A stretch of 20,901 nt of DNA from Bacillota bacterium. GTDB taxonomy: Bacteria; Bacillota; Clostridia; Lachnospirales; Lachnospiraceae. The stretch's first letter is position 1. Every line of letters starts with the position of its first letter. Below, in pieces: positions 1 to 6,574 of the stretch. The stretch covers positions 1-20,901 of the forward strand of contig JAEWRS010000175.1 of the NCBI GenBank assembly GCA_023398855.1, written 5' to 3'. The position numbers and the translations under genes were made by a program. The notes under the pieces were generated by a model. That model made no database searches. It saw only the letters and a list, made by a program, of their open reading frames with translations, and was not told the DNA's origin.

Positions 1-691
1 AAATAACCATGACCCTTGGAATTGTACGTCCTGCATCCTTTGCCTCACCGCCCAATTCAGCAATAAATTGTGCCCCGGCAGTTGCGGAACTAAGCAAGGC
101 TAAGGTACTTACAAAAGCCATAGGACCGTTCATAAACAGATTTTTCCTGTCTAAAACATAGGACACATCTACTTTTGGAAGCCCAAATATGACAAACAGC
201 AGCAGGCCACCAATTAGACCAACGTTCATAATCTTGTTTAATAATGCGGCTGATTTTGTTCCTACCAGGTTCATGGCAAAAAAGAGTGTTAAAATAATCA
301 TTGCAACTACATGTTGGTTGACTCCTGGTACAAAGCTTGCAAAGTATACACCAAAACTCAAAGAATATTGAGAAATAGCTACACCAAAAGAAGTTACATG
401 TAACAGCAGATAAATAAGGCCAGCTCCTTTCCCCATTAAGCGGCTGCAATATCTGTATGGACCGCCTGTTGTTGGGGCTGCCGAACTTAAAATAGCTGTT
501 GGAAAAATACTTATAATAGTTAAGAACGGGGAAATCAAAAATGCCAAGGCGACACCAGTACCTGTCATTCCTATAGCAACACCAGTTGAAGACATAATTC
601 CTGCCCCAATAATCTGACCGATAGCAATTGCCATCAGATCTCCGAAACCTAAATTCCGGATTAATTTACTTTCTTGTCTTTGACCACTCAT
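1..691 (-). CDS. APC-family amino acid permease (N-terminal part, cut by window edge)
   Basis: An open frame runs from an ATG at 691 off the left edge, giving about 230 N-terminal residues. An AGGAGG-like ribosome site lies about 6 bases before the ATG. Seen: a short charged N-terminus, then a glycine-rich first helix with the pattern GQIIGAGI at about residues 25-32, followed by several hydrophobic spans and a conserved GGPY motif near residue 76. This N-terminal helix-1 and GGPY pattern is characteristic of amino acid-polyamine-organocation (APC) transporters, which carry amino acids across the cytoplasmic membrane by proton symport or exchange. The substrate cannot be told. The gene is divergent from a MarR regulator, and two inverted repeats lie across its promoter, so local repression by that regulator is likely. 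The C-terminal half is outside the window. Confidence 0.88.
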   Translation of the reverse strand, partial: MSGQRQESKLIRNLGFGDLMAIAIGQIIGAGIMSSTGVAIGMTGTGVALAFLISPFLTIISIFPTAILSSAAPTTGGPYRYCSRLMGKGAGLIYLLLHVTSFGVAISQYSLSFGVYFASFVPGVNQHVVAMIILTLFFAMNLVGTKSAALLNKIMNVGLIGGLLLFVIFGLPKVDVSYVLDRKNLFMNGPMAFVSTLALLSSATAGAQFIAELGGEAKDAGRTIPRVMVI

Positions 692-848
692 CTGATCCTC
701 CTCAAATAATTGTGATTTTTGATTTTACCTTATCGAATAAGACTTTCGTAATATATTGTATTCCTGCCCTCCTTTCCTTTCTGACTCTCCTGTTCTTGCG
801 GTTTTCGCGGTATCATGAATACTTTCACCTGGTTCGTGTGAATATTCA

Positions 849-889
849 CTTGTTAAGTAAGTTAACTTCTTGTTAAGTATATTAACAAG
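849..889. promoter_or_regulatory. Two tandem inverted-repeat operators, probably for the MarR protein
   Basis: Copy 1 (849-868) reads CTTGTTAA-GTAAG-TTAACTTC and is imperfect at its right end. Copy 2 (869-889) reads CTTGTTAA-GTATA-TTAACAAG, with perfect 8-bp arms. The two copies start 20 bp apart, about two helical turns, so bound dimers would sit on the same DNA face. Copy 2 covers the permease -10 element and copy 1 lies around the expected transcription start, a classical repressor position. The adjacent divergent gene encodes a MarR protein, a family that binds such palindromes. That this protein is the ligand is inference. Confidence 0.6.
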
Positions 890-907
890 TTTGTGTTATT
901 ATGTCAA
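879..907 (-). promoter_or_regulatory. Sigma-A type promoter of the APC permease
   Basis: On the minus strand a perfect -35 TTGACA (902-907) is followed after 17 bases by TAATAT (879-884). The -10 lies inside the downstream-most perfect inverted repeat at 869-889. This gives a leader of roughly 180 bases before the ATG at 691. The call rests on consensus match and spacing only. Confidence 0.6.
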
Positions 908-1032
908 TACTTTTTTTATTTTCATTTCATTTTTTGTACAATTATTACTAGTTATTTTAAAAAAACAATAAAATATAACATTTAATCCATAATCTATAGA
1001 TTTTACCCAAACTATTTGATATACTAGATTTT

Positions 1033-1557
1033 ATGAAATCATCTAATAAAACACCAAAAAAGGCTAATAATATTAACATGGAAAATTATCAACAGAGCAT
1101 CGCAGAAATGGCAGATATTCTACATCAGGCATCATCACTCTATATGTCCGCAAATATTCCCATTGATTATGGCACAGGGGAGAAGTATACTCCTGTGGAA
1201 GTTCATATGTTAAAATATATCGTAGACCATCCTGGAAAAACGGTCACTGATCTTTCATTGGAGTGGGATAAAACGAAGGCAGCAATCTCTCAAATGACAA
1301 AAAAGATGGAACAAAAAGAATTGATTTGTAAAAAGACTGCCCCTGATAGCTTCAAAAAACAGTTATACTATGCAACCCCAAAAGGAATGGAATTAAATGA
1401 AGTACATGCAAAATACGACTCTTATACATTTGGAAAAACAATTGACCTGTTAAAAGAAAGTTGTTCAGAAGATGAAATCAATCTTTGTTTTCATGTTTTA
1501 AAAGAATACAATAAGGCTCGTAGAAAAAAACATTATCGCTCTTCACCCAGTCAATAA
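1033..1557 (+). CDS. MarR-family transcriptional regulator
   Basis: The 174-residue product has the size and layout of MarR winged-helix dimers. An N-terminal helix is followed by TPVEVHMLKYIVDHPGKTVTDLSLEW (here shortened in description: residues about 54-79). Next come the recognition-helix region with TKAAISQMTKKMEQKELI (about 85-102) and a wing ending in LYYATPKG. The C-terminal helix is strongly basic. The start is uncertain. The ATG at 1033 has no ribosome site, and a TATACT -10-like element (1020-1025) ends only 7 bases before it. The ATG at 1078 (product MENYQQ...) may be the real start, giving 159 residues. It faces the APC permease gene and probably controls it, and possibly itself through a 12-bp perfect palindrome at 991-1002. 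The inducer is unknown. Confidence 0.85.
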   Translation: MKSSNKTPKKANNINMENYQQSIAEMADILHQASSLYMSANIPIDYGTGEKYTPVEVHMLKYIVDHPGKTVTDLSLEWDKTKAAISQMTKKMEQKELICKKTAPDSFKKQLYYATPKGMELNEVHAKYDSYTFGKTIDLLKESCSEDEINLCFHVLKEYNKARRKKHYRSSPSQ

Positions 1558-1649
1558 TTGAGCAAGACAGCATCACGGACATATGAGGGAAACACCATAC
1601 TTTGTAATCATTGTTCCCAGCATTAATTATGATGCAGGAACACTTATTT

Positions 1650-1712
1650 ATCACACACAAAAGCACGAGAGTGACTAAAAGAGTCAGCTTTCTCGTGCTT
1701 TTTACGTGTGAT
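1650..1712 (+). terminator. Long hairpin downstream of the MarR gene, probable terminator
   Basis: A stepped inverted repeat is visible. The outer arms are ATCACAC (1650-1656) and GTGTGAT (1706-1712). The middle arms are AAAAGCACGAGA (1659-1670) and TCTCGTGCTTTT (1691-1702). The inner arms are TGACT (1672-1676) and AGTCA (1682-1686). The middle arm runs into a T tract (TTTTT, to 1703), as in rho-independent terminators, and the complementary A run makes it potentially bidirectional. It is the only clear structure in the 379-base stretch 1558-1936, which otherwise holds no credible gene before the promoter at 1870. Confidence 0.6.
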
Positions 1713-1869
1713 ATGGATCTTTCAGTTAAAATTCCCACAGCAACACAGGATTTGGGGGAGGCTTGCCGTTTCTACAAACCCCACAGAACGGTACAGATGA
1801 ATGGAAGAAATAACGATTTCAATTGTTAAACCCATATTTAGCAAAGTAGCATACGTTGAGAACTTAATA

Positions 1870-1898
1870 TTGATAGTTAGTAAACATAGTGATATTCT
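1870..1898 (+). promoter_or_regulatory. Promoter of the decayed kinase gene
   Basis: TTGATA (1870-1875) and TATTCT (1893-1898) are separated by 17 bases and lie about 40 bases before the ribosome site GGGAGGTG. The broken gene therefore still has its expression signals, which suggests recent inactivation. Confidence 0.45.
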
Positions 1899-1936
1899 AC
1901 TTATGAGAGTTATTTATATTGTGGGAGGTGAATAAT

Positions 1937-2437
1937 TTGTCTATTGTCTTGTCCCTGCAGGGATGTATGGCTGTTGGTAAAACTACGGCTGTGAAATACA
2001 TCCAAGAAAATGCACCACATGTAAACATCAGCTATGAATTGAATACTAATGTTATAGAGCAGATTAAATCAAGAGGGCTGAATAAAAATATTTTTGAAGA
2101 TTACATTGAAATCCAGAAGCTGCGGATTTTATACTCTTAATTATCCCAAAACAATTGGGGCGGACTGGAATGTCAAAGAAAAGCTGTATCTTGAATTGCA
2201 GCAGTTAAAAGATTGTATGCCGGATAGAATATTATTTTTGGATGCAAGTGAGCAAATTTTACGCACACATAAAGAGAATGACCAATCTCGTTCACGTATG
2301 TTTTTTGATTACCATCTTCAGCATTTATTGCCCCTAAAAAAAGTCGGTTTATTGGCAGTTCGAATGTTGATGTATTGGAAGTGGAATTCAATGCAATAGA
2401 AAGGGTAGTTTTATTTTGGAAGACATACTATTCCTGA
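1937..2437 (+). pseudogene. Broken P-loop (nucleoside-kinase-like) ATPase gene
   Basis: A TTG start at 1937 follows a good ribosome site (GGGAGGTG, 1923-1928). The first frame gives a Walker A motif GCMAVGKTT near residue 9-17 and continues to about 2118 (…EIQKL). It then meets a stop at 2140. Continuity resumes in another frame at about 2115-2125 with the run FYTLNYPKTIG, then LFLDASEQIL. At a run of seven A (2336-2342) the reading must shift again to give FIGSSNVDVLEVEF before TGA at 2435. The first junction looks like an internal deletion that removed the middle of the protein. The second fits loss of one A. The fold resembles small P-loop kinases; the substrate is unknown. It is almost certainly non-functional, although its promoter and ribosome site are intact. 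Confidence 0.72.
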
Positions 2438-2778
2438 TATTTATGGGTGCAATTGGTTTGTTATTTATGTATTGGGGATTTCTTCTATGGACAAAAGAAA
2501 AAATTAATATTATCAAAACATACAATGAATCAGAACAAGACGGAATTGTATACACTTATTATGAATTAAATGATAAAACATGGAAATGCGAAGATAAAAT
2601 TTATCAGTATCGATTGGAACTAGAAGGCAGTCTGCATAACGCCAGGAAGGACAGCTACTATGTTGTATTAACTGATAATGATAAATTGAGCTTTGAAGAT
2701 GTATCAAAAAGTCTACTCAGTAGCTTTTTTGATGATAGTCAAGTGATGAAGGACTCAGTTATCGTAGAAATAAAATAG
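2416..2778 (+). CDS. Small membrane-anchored protein of unknown function
   Basis: This 120-residue protein is not one I recognise. One hydrophobic segment (about residues 4-25, ILFLIF...FLLW) is followed by a hydrophilic domain with paired-tyrosine stretches (YTYYEL, SYYVVL) and an acidic C-terminal part, suggesting an N-terminal anchor with a soluble beta-rich domain. A TTG start at 2416 has a weak AAGGG ribosome site (2400-2405) and overlaps the tail of the broken kinase gene by 22 bases. The ATG at 2443 is an alternative start but would remove part of the anchor. It probably was co-transcribed with the kinase gene. A hairpin follows the stop. Codon use and length support a real gene, but no function can be given. 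Confidence 0.6.
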   Translation: MEDILFLIFMGAIGLLFMYWGFLLWTKEKINIIKTYNESEQDGIVYTYYELNDKTWKCEDKIYQYRLELEGSLHNARKDSYYVVLTDNDKLSFEDVSKSLLSSFFDDSQVMKDSVIVEIK

Positions 2779-2822
2779 AAGTAAAGTCATTTAGTTTATA
2801 ACTGTGGCATAAAAGAGATAGC

Positions 2823-2866
2823 GCTGGTTTCCAGATTATCCATAATATAAAAACCAGCACTTATTT
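2823..2866 (+). terminator. Probable terminator after the small membrane protein gene
   Basis: Perfect 8-bp arms GCTGGTTT (2823-2830) and AAACCAGC (2851-2858) enclose a 20-base loop. They are followed by a T-rich stretch (ACTTATTTCTTC). The loop is long for a terminator, so support is moderate. Confidence 0.4.
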
Positions 2867-2985
2867 CTTCTATTTGAAAAATTATGTTTTACCACAATGG
2901 CTTTCATGATTTGGCAGGGAATGTACTGAAATGACAATTATGCAGTGATATACAAGCAATCGCAGCAACACTTAAGCCGGACGTA

Positions 2986-4338
2986 TTATAACATTACTTT
3001 ACTAATTCTCCATATAACTCCTGTGTTCGGTAAAAAAACATTTCTCATATCAAAATCTTCAATCCCCATATCTGATATATACATCGCATGATCCGGTCCA
3101 AACACTACATCAGTAGGCCTGCTCAACCCCCTTTCTTCAGGAAAACCTGATTTATTGATAGCAAATGTCAATATCTCCCCGTTCACTACATTAACTCTTA
3201 ATACCCTGTGTCCTGCGCCCGAACGTATATAATCGGTGGCTTCTTCATATTGGACTCCCCCAAAACACGCAATATAGATATCCCCGATCAGTCCAAAATC
3301 AGATGACTCGTTAAAATCGAATCCCATGACATTAGAGCCAGACGGAAAAACTGCGATTGGTGTTGGCGGAAATGCTGGAATGGAGCTAAGTAATAATTCT
3401 GGCTTTCTGCCTCTGACCGGGGTAAATCTAGGCATGGTAACAGGAGCCGCCCCTGAATAATCCGGCCAGCCATACCATGCTCCCATGCTAAATAAATACA
3501 ATTCGTCCAGCGCATTAGCAATGGGTCTGCTTCCTCTTGCATCCATTCCCTGATTTGATATGATCAGCCGGTTTAAACTGTCAAATTTCATACAAAATGG
3601 ATTGCGGAGTCCCCATGCAACCTGTTCCATATCAGAGCCATCCAGGTTTGATCTTAATACGCTGCCTGAAGCCAGAACTCTCCCCTCCTTCACCTGATAT
3701 CTCTGGATCGTTGGAACACCAAAGGGAGAAAAGGCTCCTGTAACAGCAGACTCCATCGCCGGTATCAGCAAGTTTTTCGTTTCAAAATTAGAATAATTAA
3801 GAAATATATAGGAACCTGGATAATCATGTAAATGGGGGTGCTCAAGAACCCAGTCATTATCCAGCCCTACTACTCCGGAATTTGTTGTAGTCCCCTGTCC
3901 AAAATAAATTTTTCCGTCATTACCAAGCTCAACCCGGTTATTGCTGAAGTCTCCATTACTTGGCAAACCGCTTATAATATCTCGCCTGGCACCATTAGGA
4001 CTAATAACGGACACAACCCCTTTATGAGAAACATAAATATATCCACTGGCATAGTTGATTCCAGTCAGCGGAACATTAAAGCCATCGGCAATTACATCAA
4101 TTTTTCCATTGCTTATACGGATAATCCGGGGATTTAATGTACTGATTCCAGAATCACCAACCAATAGATCTCCCGACTCTGTGAAAACCATACCAATAGG
4201 AGCATTCAGTCCTTGTGCGAAAACTTCAATTTGATAACCAACCGGTACACTTATTCTATTGGGATCAAGTTCTCTCTGCTTTAATGGGATTTGCTGCAAG
4301 TATATCTTATGTGCATAATTATTTACAGCGAAATTCAA
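2986..4338 (-). CDS. Sorbosone/glucose dehydrogenase-like (PQQ-type) beta-propeller protein
   Basis: The 450-residue product has repeated blade-like segments. They begin with GYQIEVFAQGLNAPIGMVF (residues about 34-52) and include the family-typical WGLRNPF near residue 242, the ALDELYLFSMGAWYGWPDYSG region near 280-300, and a final RPTDVVFGPDHAMYISDMG segment. These match the soluble glucose/sorbosone dehydrogenase fold (NHL-like six-bladed propeller). No signal peptide is visible at the N-terminus, so a cytoplasmic or spore-related location is possible. True PQQ-dependent activity in an anaerobe is doubtful, and it may instead bind or hydrolyse sugars or lactones. The TTG start at 4338 is supported by GGAGA 6 bases upstream. 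It is divergent from the Csp-type subtilase gene across 191 bases, hinting at shared regulation. Confidence 0.75.
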   Translation of the reverse strand: MNFAVNNYAHKIYLQQIPLKQRELDPNRISVPVGYQIEVFAQGLNAPIGMVFTESGDLLVGDSGISTLNPRIIRISNGKIDVIADGFNVPLTGINYASGYIYVSHKGVVSVISPNGARRDIISGLPSNGDFSNNRVELGNDGKIYFGQGTTTNSGVVGLDNDWVLEHPHLHDYPGSYIFLNYSNFETKNLLIPAMESAVTGAFSPFGVPTIQRYQVKEGRVLASGSVLRSNLDGSDMEQVAWGLRNPFCMKFDSLNRLIISNQGMDARGSRPIANALDELYLFSMGAWYGWPDYSGAAPVTMPRFTPVRGRKPELLLSSIPAFPPTPIAVFPSGSNVMGFDFNESSDFGLIGDIYIACFGGVQYEEATDYIRSGAGHRVLRVNVVNGEILTFAINKSGFPEERGLSRPTDVVFGPDHAMYISDMGIEDFDMRNVFLPNTGVIWRISKVML

Positions 4339-4365
4339 CTTTTGTCTCCGTTTATGTATTATTAT

Positions 4366-4489
4366 TAATATATGGTATTTAATTTAACAAAATAACCGCT
4401 CCTCATCAGATATTTACAGCCTCAGGCAAAAATCCATAAGAAAACAAACCTTTATGCTGCTCATAATAGTACTCCTCCTGCATAATATA
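4366..4489. promoter_or_regulatory. Divergent intergenic region with two CATAnnnTA elements (possible sporulation sigma sites)
   Basis: On the plus strand CATAATATA (4481-4489) lies about 40 bases before the subtilase start. On the minus strand CATATATTA (4366-4374) lies about 27 bases before the beta-propeller gene. CATAnnnTA is the -10 pattern of the mother-cell sigma factors E and K. An ATA triplet is found 15 bases before the plus-strand element, close to but not exactly the usual spacing. The region is AT-rich, so chance matches are possible. Known Csp genes belong to the sigma-E regulon, which makes the idea reasonable but unproven. Confidence 0.3.
4414..4464 (-). CDS. Possible 16-codon leader peptide or gene remnant
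   Basis: An ATG at 4464 is preceded by a perfect AGGAGG with good spacing and reads 16 codons (MSSIKVCFLMDFCLRL) to a TAA at 4414, upstream of the beta-propeller gene. Nothing in the peptide is recognisable. The strong ribosome site is the only support. It could be a regulatory leader, the start of a decayed gene, or chance. Confidence 0.25.
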   Translation of the reverse strand: MSSIKVCFLMDFCLRL

Positions 4490-4529
4490 AAACAAATGCT
4501 CCTTTCGAATTAGACCTGGAGGCCGAAAT

Positions 4530-6209
4530 TTGGAAAAAATTCTGGACAATAACTACTACGATCTAATCATTAATAATGTTTCAATTCCCATGTATTCTAC
4601 TGGGGACAACATTACAATGCTGAATTTCAGGCACTCTCTTCTTCATATTCCCAAGACAAACTCAGATCCCTGTACCTTAGGTGTTTATCCGTATCATAGC
4701 TTTCCCACACTCTACGTTCCGACTTCCACCGTAAGCATAGAAAAATCCGGGATCGGTACTGTTCAGCGAAACCCTTTTTTAGGCCTGTTTGGAAGAGGAG
4801 TCATTGTTGGCATCATAGATACGGGAGTAGACTACCGGCACCAGGCCTTCCTTTATAATGATAACTCTACCAGAATCCTCTCAATCTGGGACCAGTCTGT
4901 ACAGGGAACCTCGCCTCCGGAAGGATTTACATTTGGTACGGAGTATAAACGAGAGCTAATTAATCTTGCATTGAGATCAGATAACCCCTTGTCAATTGTA
5001 CCTTCCGTTGACACCGACGGACACGGTACCTCCATTGCAAGCGTGATCGCCGGTAAGCCAAATATTGAAGGCACCTTTTCTGGTATTGTACCGGAATCCG
5101 AACTGGTAGTTGTTAAATTAAAGGATGCAAAACCAAACCTAAAGGAAATCTTTTTTGTACCGGACAACGTCCTGTGCTTTCAGGAATCTGATATCATACT
5201 CGGTATCCGTTACTTAATTTCCTACGCGCAAAGCGTAAGTCGCCCAGTGGTCATATGCATCGCTCTGGGGAGCAGCCAGGAAGGCCATGACGGCAACGGT
5301 GCACTGAGCAATTATTTAAACTATTTAGGGAGGCTACCTGGAATTGGCCTTTCCGTTTCAGGCGGGAACGAAGGGAACAACCGGAGACATTATTTTAACA
5401 ATACTACACAAGCCCCCTTTTACAACGACTTCGAATTAAGAGTAGGCGAACAGGATCGTTTGTTTTCCATGGAAATATGGCCTTATGCCCTTGGGCGGCT
5501 GGCTGTTGATGTATCTTCTCCAAACAGGGAATCCACGCAGCTGATTTATCCAACCATCGGCTCCTGCAGAATGTATAACTTCATTTTGACTCCAAGCATG
5601 CTTTGGGTCAATAACTTTATATTTGAGGAGGAAAGCGGAGATCAGCTGATATTGCTGCGTTTTAAAGATCCCCTGCCAGGAGTCTGGAGCATCCGGGTCC
5701 AAAGCACGGAAAATGAACCCATATCCTTCCATACATGGCTGCCTTCCGGCAACATCATCTCAAACGAAACCTTTTTCCTCAATCCGAACCCAGATACAAC
5801 CATTACCTCACCTGCCAATGGTCTCCATCAGCTAACAGTTACAGCTTATAATCAATTTAATGACAGCATTCTCATTGAATCAAGCAGAGGCTATACGAGA
5901 ACCGGACTTGTAAAACCTGATATCGCCGCTCCTGGCTATCAGCTTCCATGCGCTATCCCTGGCCCTGGTAACAGGTATGGAACCATTACCGGAACAGGTG
6001 CAGCGGCAGCCCACACTGCCGGAGCCATTGCCATGATTATGGAATGGGCTTTTCCCAGAGGAAATTATACCTCCATGACCGGCTACGATGTCAACCGTCT
6101 TCTCATAAGGGGAGCGCGCCGTGAAGTTCCCGCAGTATATCCAAATAACATATGGGGATATGGCCAGCTGGATGTAAATAATCTGTTTCGAAGACTTACC
6201 AATGTTTAA
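4530..6209 (+). CDS. Csp-type subtilisin-like protein lacking the catalytic serine (predicted pseudoprotease)
   Basis: The 559-residue product has the full Csp / S8 layout. A pro-region of about 80 residues precedes the catalytic aspartate at D97 (GIIDTGVDY), the histidine at H165 (DTDGHGTS) and the oxyanion asparagine at N280 (SGGNEG). A large insertion (about 290-455) corresponds to the jelly-roll domain of clostridial Csp proteins. The serine motif GTS(A/M)AA is instead GTGAAAAHTAG, with glycine at residue 490 (codon GGT at 5997-5999, one transition from AGT Ser). It should therefore not cleave peptide bonds. In Clostridioides difficile the pseudoprotease CspC acts as a germinant-signalling protein, and a related signalling or chaperone role is a reasonable guess here. 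The TTG start has GGAGG 7 bases upstream. It is a single gene, divergent from the beta-propeller gene. Confidence 0.85.
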   Translation: MEKILDNNYYDLIINNVSIPMYSTGDNITMLNFRHSLLHIPKTNSDPCTLGVYPYHSFPTLYVPTSTVSIEKSGIGTVQRNPFLGLFGRGVIVGIIDTGVDYRHQAFLYNDNSTRILSIWDQSVQGTSPPEGFTFGTEYKRELINLALRSDNPLSIVPSVDTDGHGTSIASVIAGKPNIEGTFSGIVPESELVVVKLKDAKPNLKEIFFVPDNVLCFQESDIILGIRYLISYAQSVSRPVVICIALGSSQEGHDGNGALSNYLNYLGRLPGIGLSVSGGNEGNNRRHYFNNTTQAPFYNDFELRVGEQDRLFSMEIWPYALGRLAVDVSSPNRESTQLIYPTIGSCRMYNFILTPSMLWVNNFIFEEESGDQLILLRFKDPLPGVWSIRVQSTENEPISFHTWLPSGNIISNETFFLNPNPDTTITSPANGLHQLTVTAYNQFNDSILIESSRGYTRTGLVKPDIAAPGYQLPCAIPGPGNRYGTITGTGAAAAHTAGAIAMIMEWAFPRGNYTSMTGYDVNRLLIRGARREVPAVYPNNIWGYGQLDVNNLFRRLTNV

Positions 6210-6260
6210 CCGGGCCAGTCAGCTCTTTCACCTTCCACAATGTATATTTTCACACGCATA

Positions 6261-6304
6261 AGGGTGTCCCCTTCTATCAAGTAAAGCATAGTAAGGGACA
6301 CCCT
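6261..6304. repeat. Inverted repeat after the subtilase gene, possible terminator
   Basis: Perfect 10-bp arms AGGGTGTCCC (6261-6270) and GGGACACCCT (6295-6304) enclose a 24-base loop, 51 bases after the subtilase stop. No long T run follows on either strand, so it is a weak terminator candidate. It could also be a stabilising hairpin for convergent transcripts. Confidence 0.45.
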
Positions 6305-6329
6305 ATATTAAAATTTGGATTTTTGAAAC

Positions 6330-6473
6330 TCAATTCATTAAGGATATGTTATATTTAAACTTCCTGTAAATCTTCCATATAACAACGGCTGGCAAACTGA
6401 AAAACAGATACAGGCTGGACACCCCGCCTATAATTGCATAAACGGCTATCAATATAATAATAACGGCATTCAT
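6330..6473 (-). CDS. Small membrane protein, 47 residues
   Basis: An ATG at 6473 follows AAGGAGGAG with an 8-base spacer, one of the strongest ribosome sites in the window, and reads 47 codons to TGA at 6330. The product starts MNAVIIILIAVYAIIGGVSS and has an almost unbroken hydrophobic stretch to about residue 33, then a basic tail (WKIYRKFKYN). That is a typical one- or two-helix membrane protein with its C-terminus inside. It lies about 100 bases downstream of the metal-operon ATPase gene on the same strand, behind an AT-rich stretch that could hold its own promoter. No family is recognised. It is too short for routine gene calling, and conservation of the frame would settle it. Confidence 0.55.
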   Translation of the reverse strand: MNAVIIILIAVYAIIGGVSSLYLFFSLPAVVIWKIYRKFKYNISLMN

Positions 6474-6574
6474 TAACCACTCCTCCTTTTCCTTATACTA
6501 TTTTAATATATAAAACAAAAAAAGGAATAGAAAAGCAGAAATCTTAACAGCATTTTAATATCTTCAATTCTTTT

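Noticed and set aside
1611..1829. 72-codon plus-strand frame as a gene
   Set aside because: Its first third is made of the hairpin arms at 1650-1712 and no ribosome site precedes the start. Only the later part (from 1714) is kept as a possible gene fragment.
2330..2345. Programmed frameshift at the run of seven A in the kinase gene
   Set aside because: A slippery A-run is present, but the same gene already has an upstream deletion and stop, so mutational decay is simpler.
6261..6304. Terminal inverted repeats of an insertion sequence
   Set aside because: The arms are only 44 bp apart, no transposase frame lies between or near them, and no target duplication was seen.
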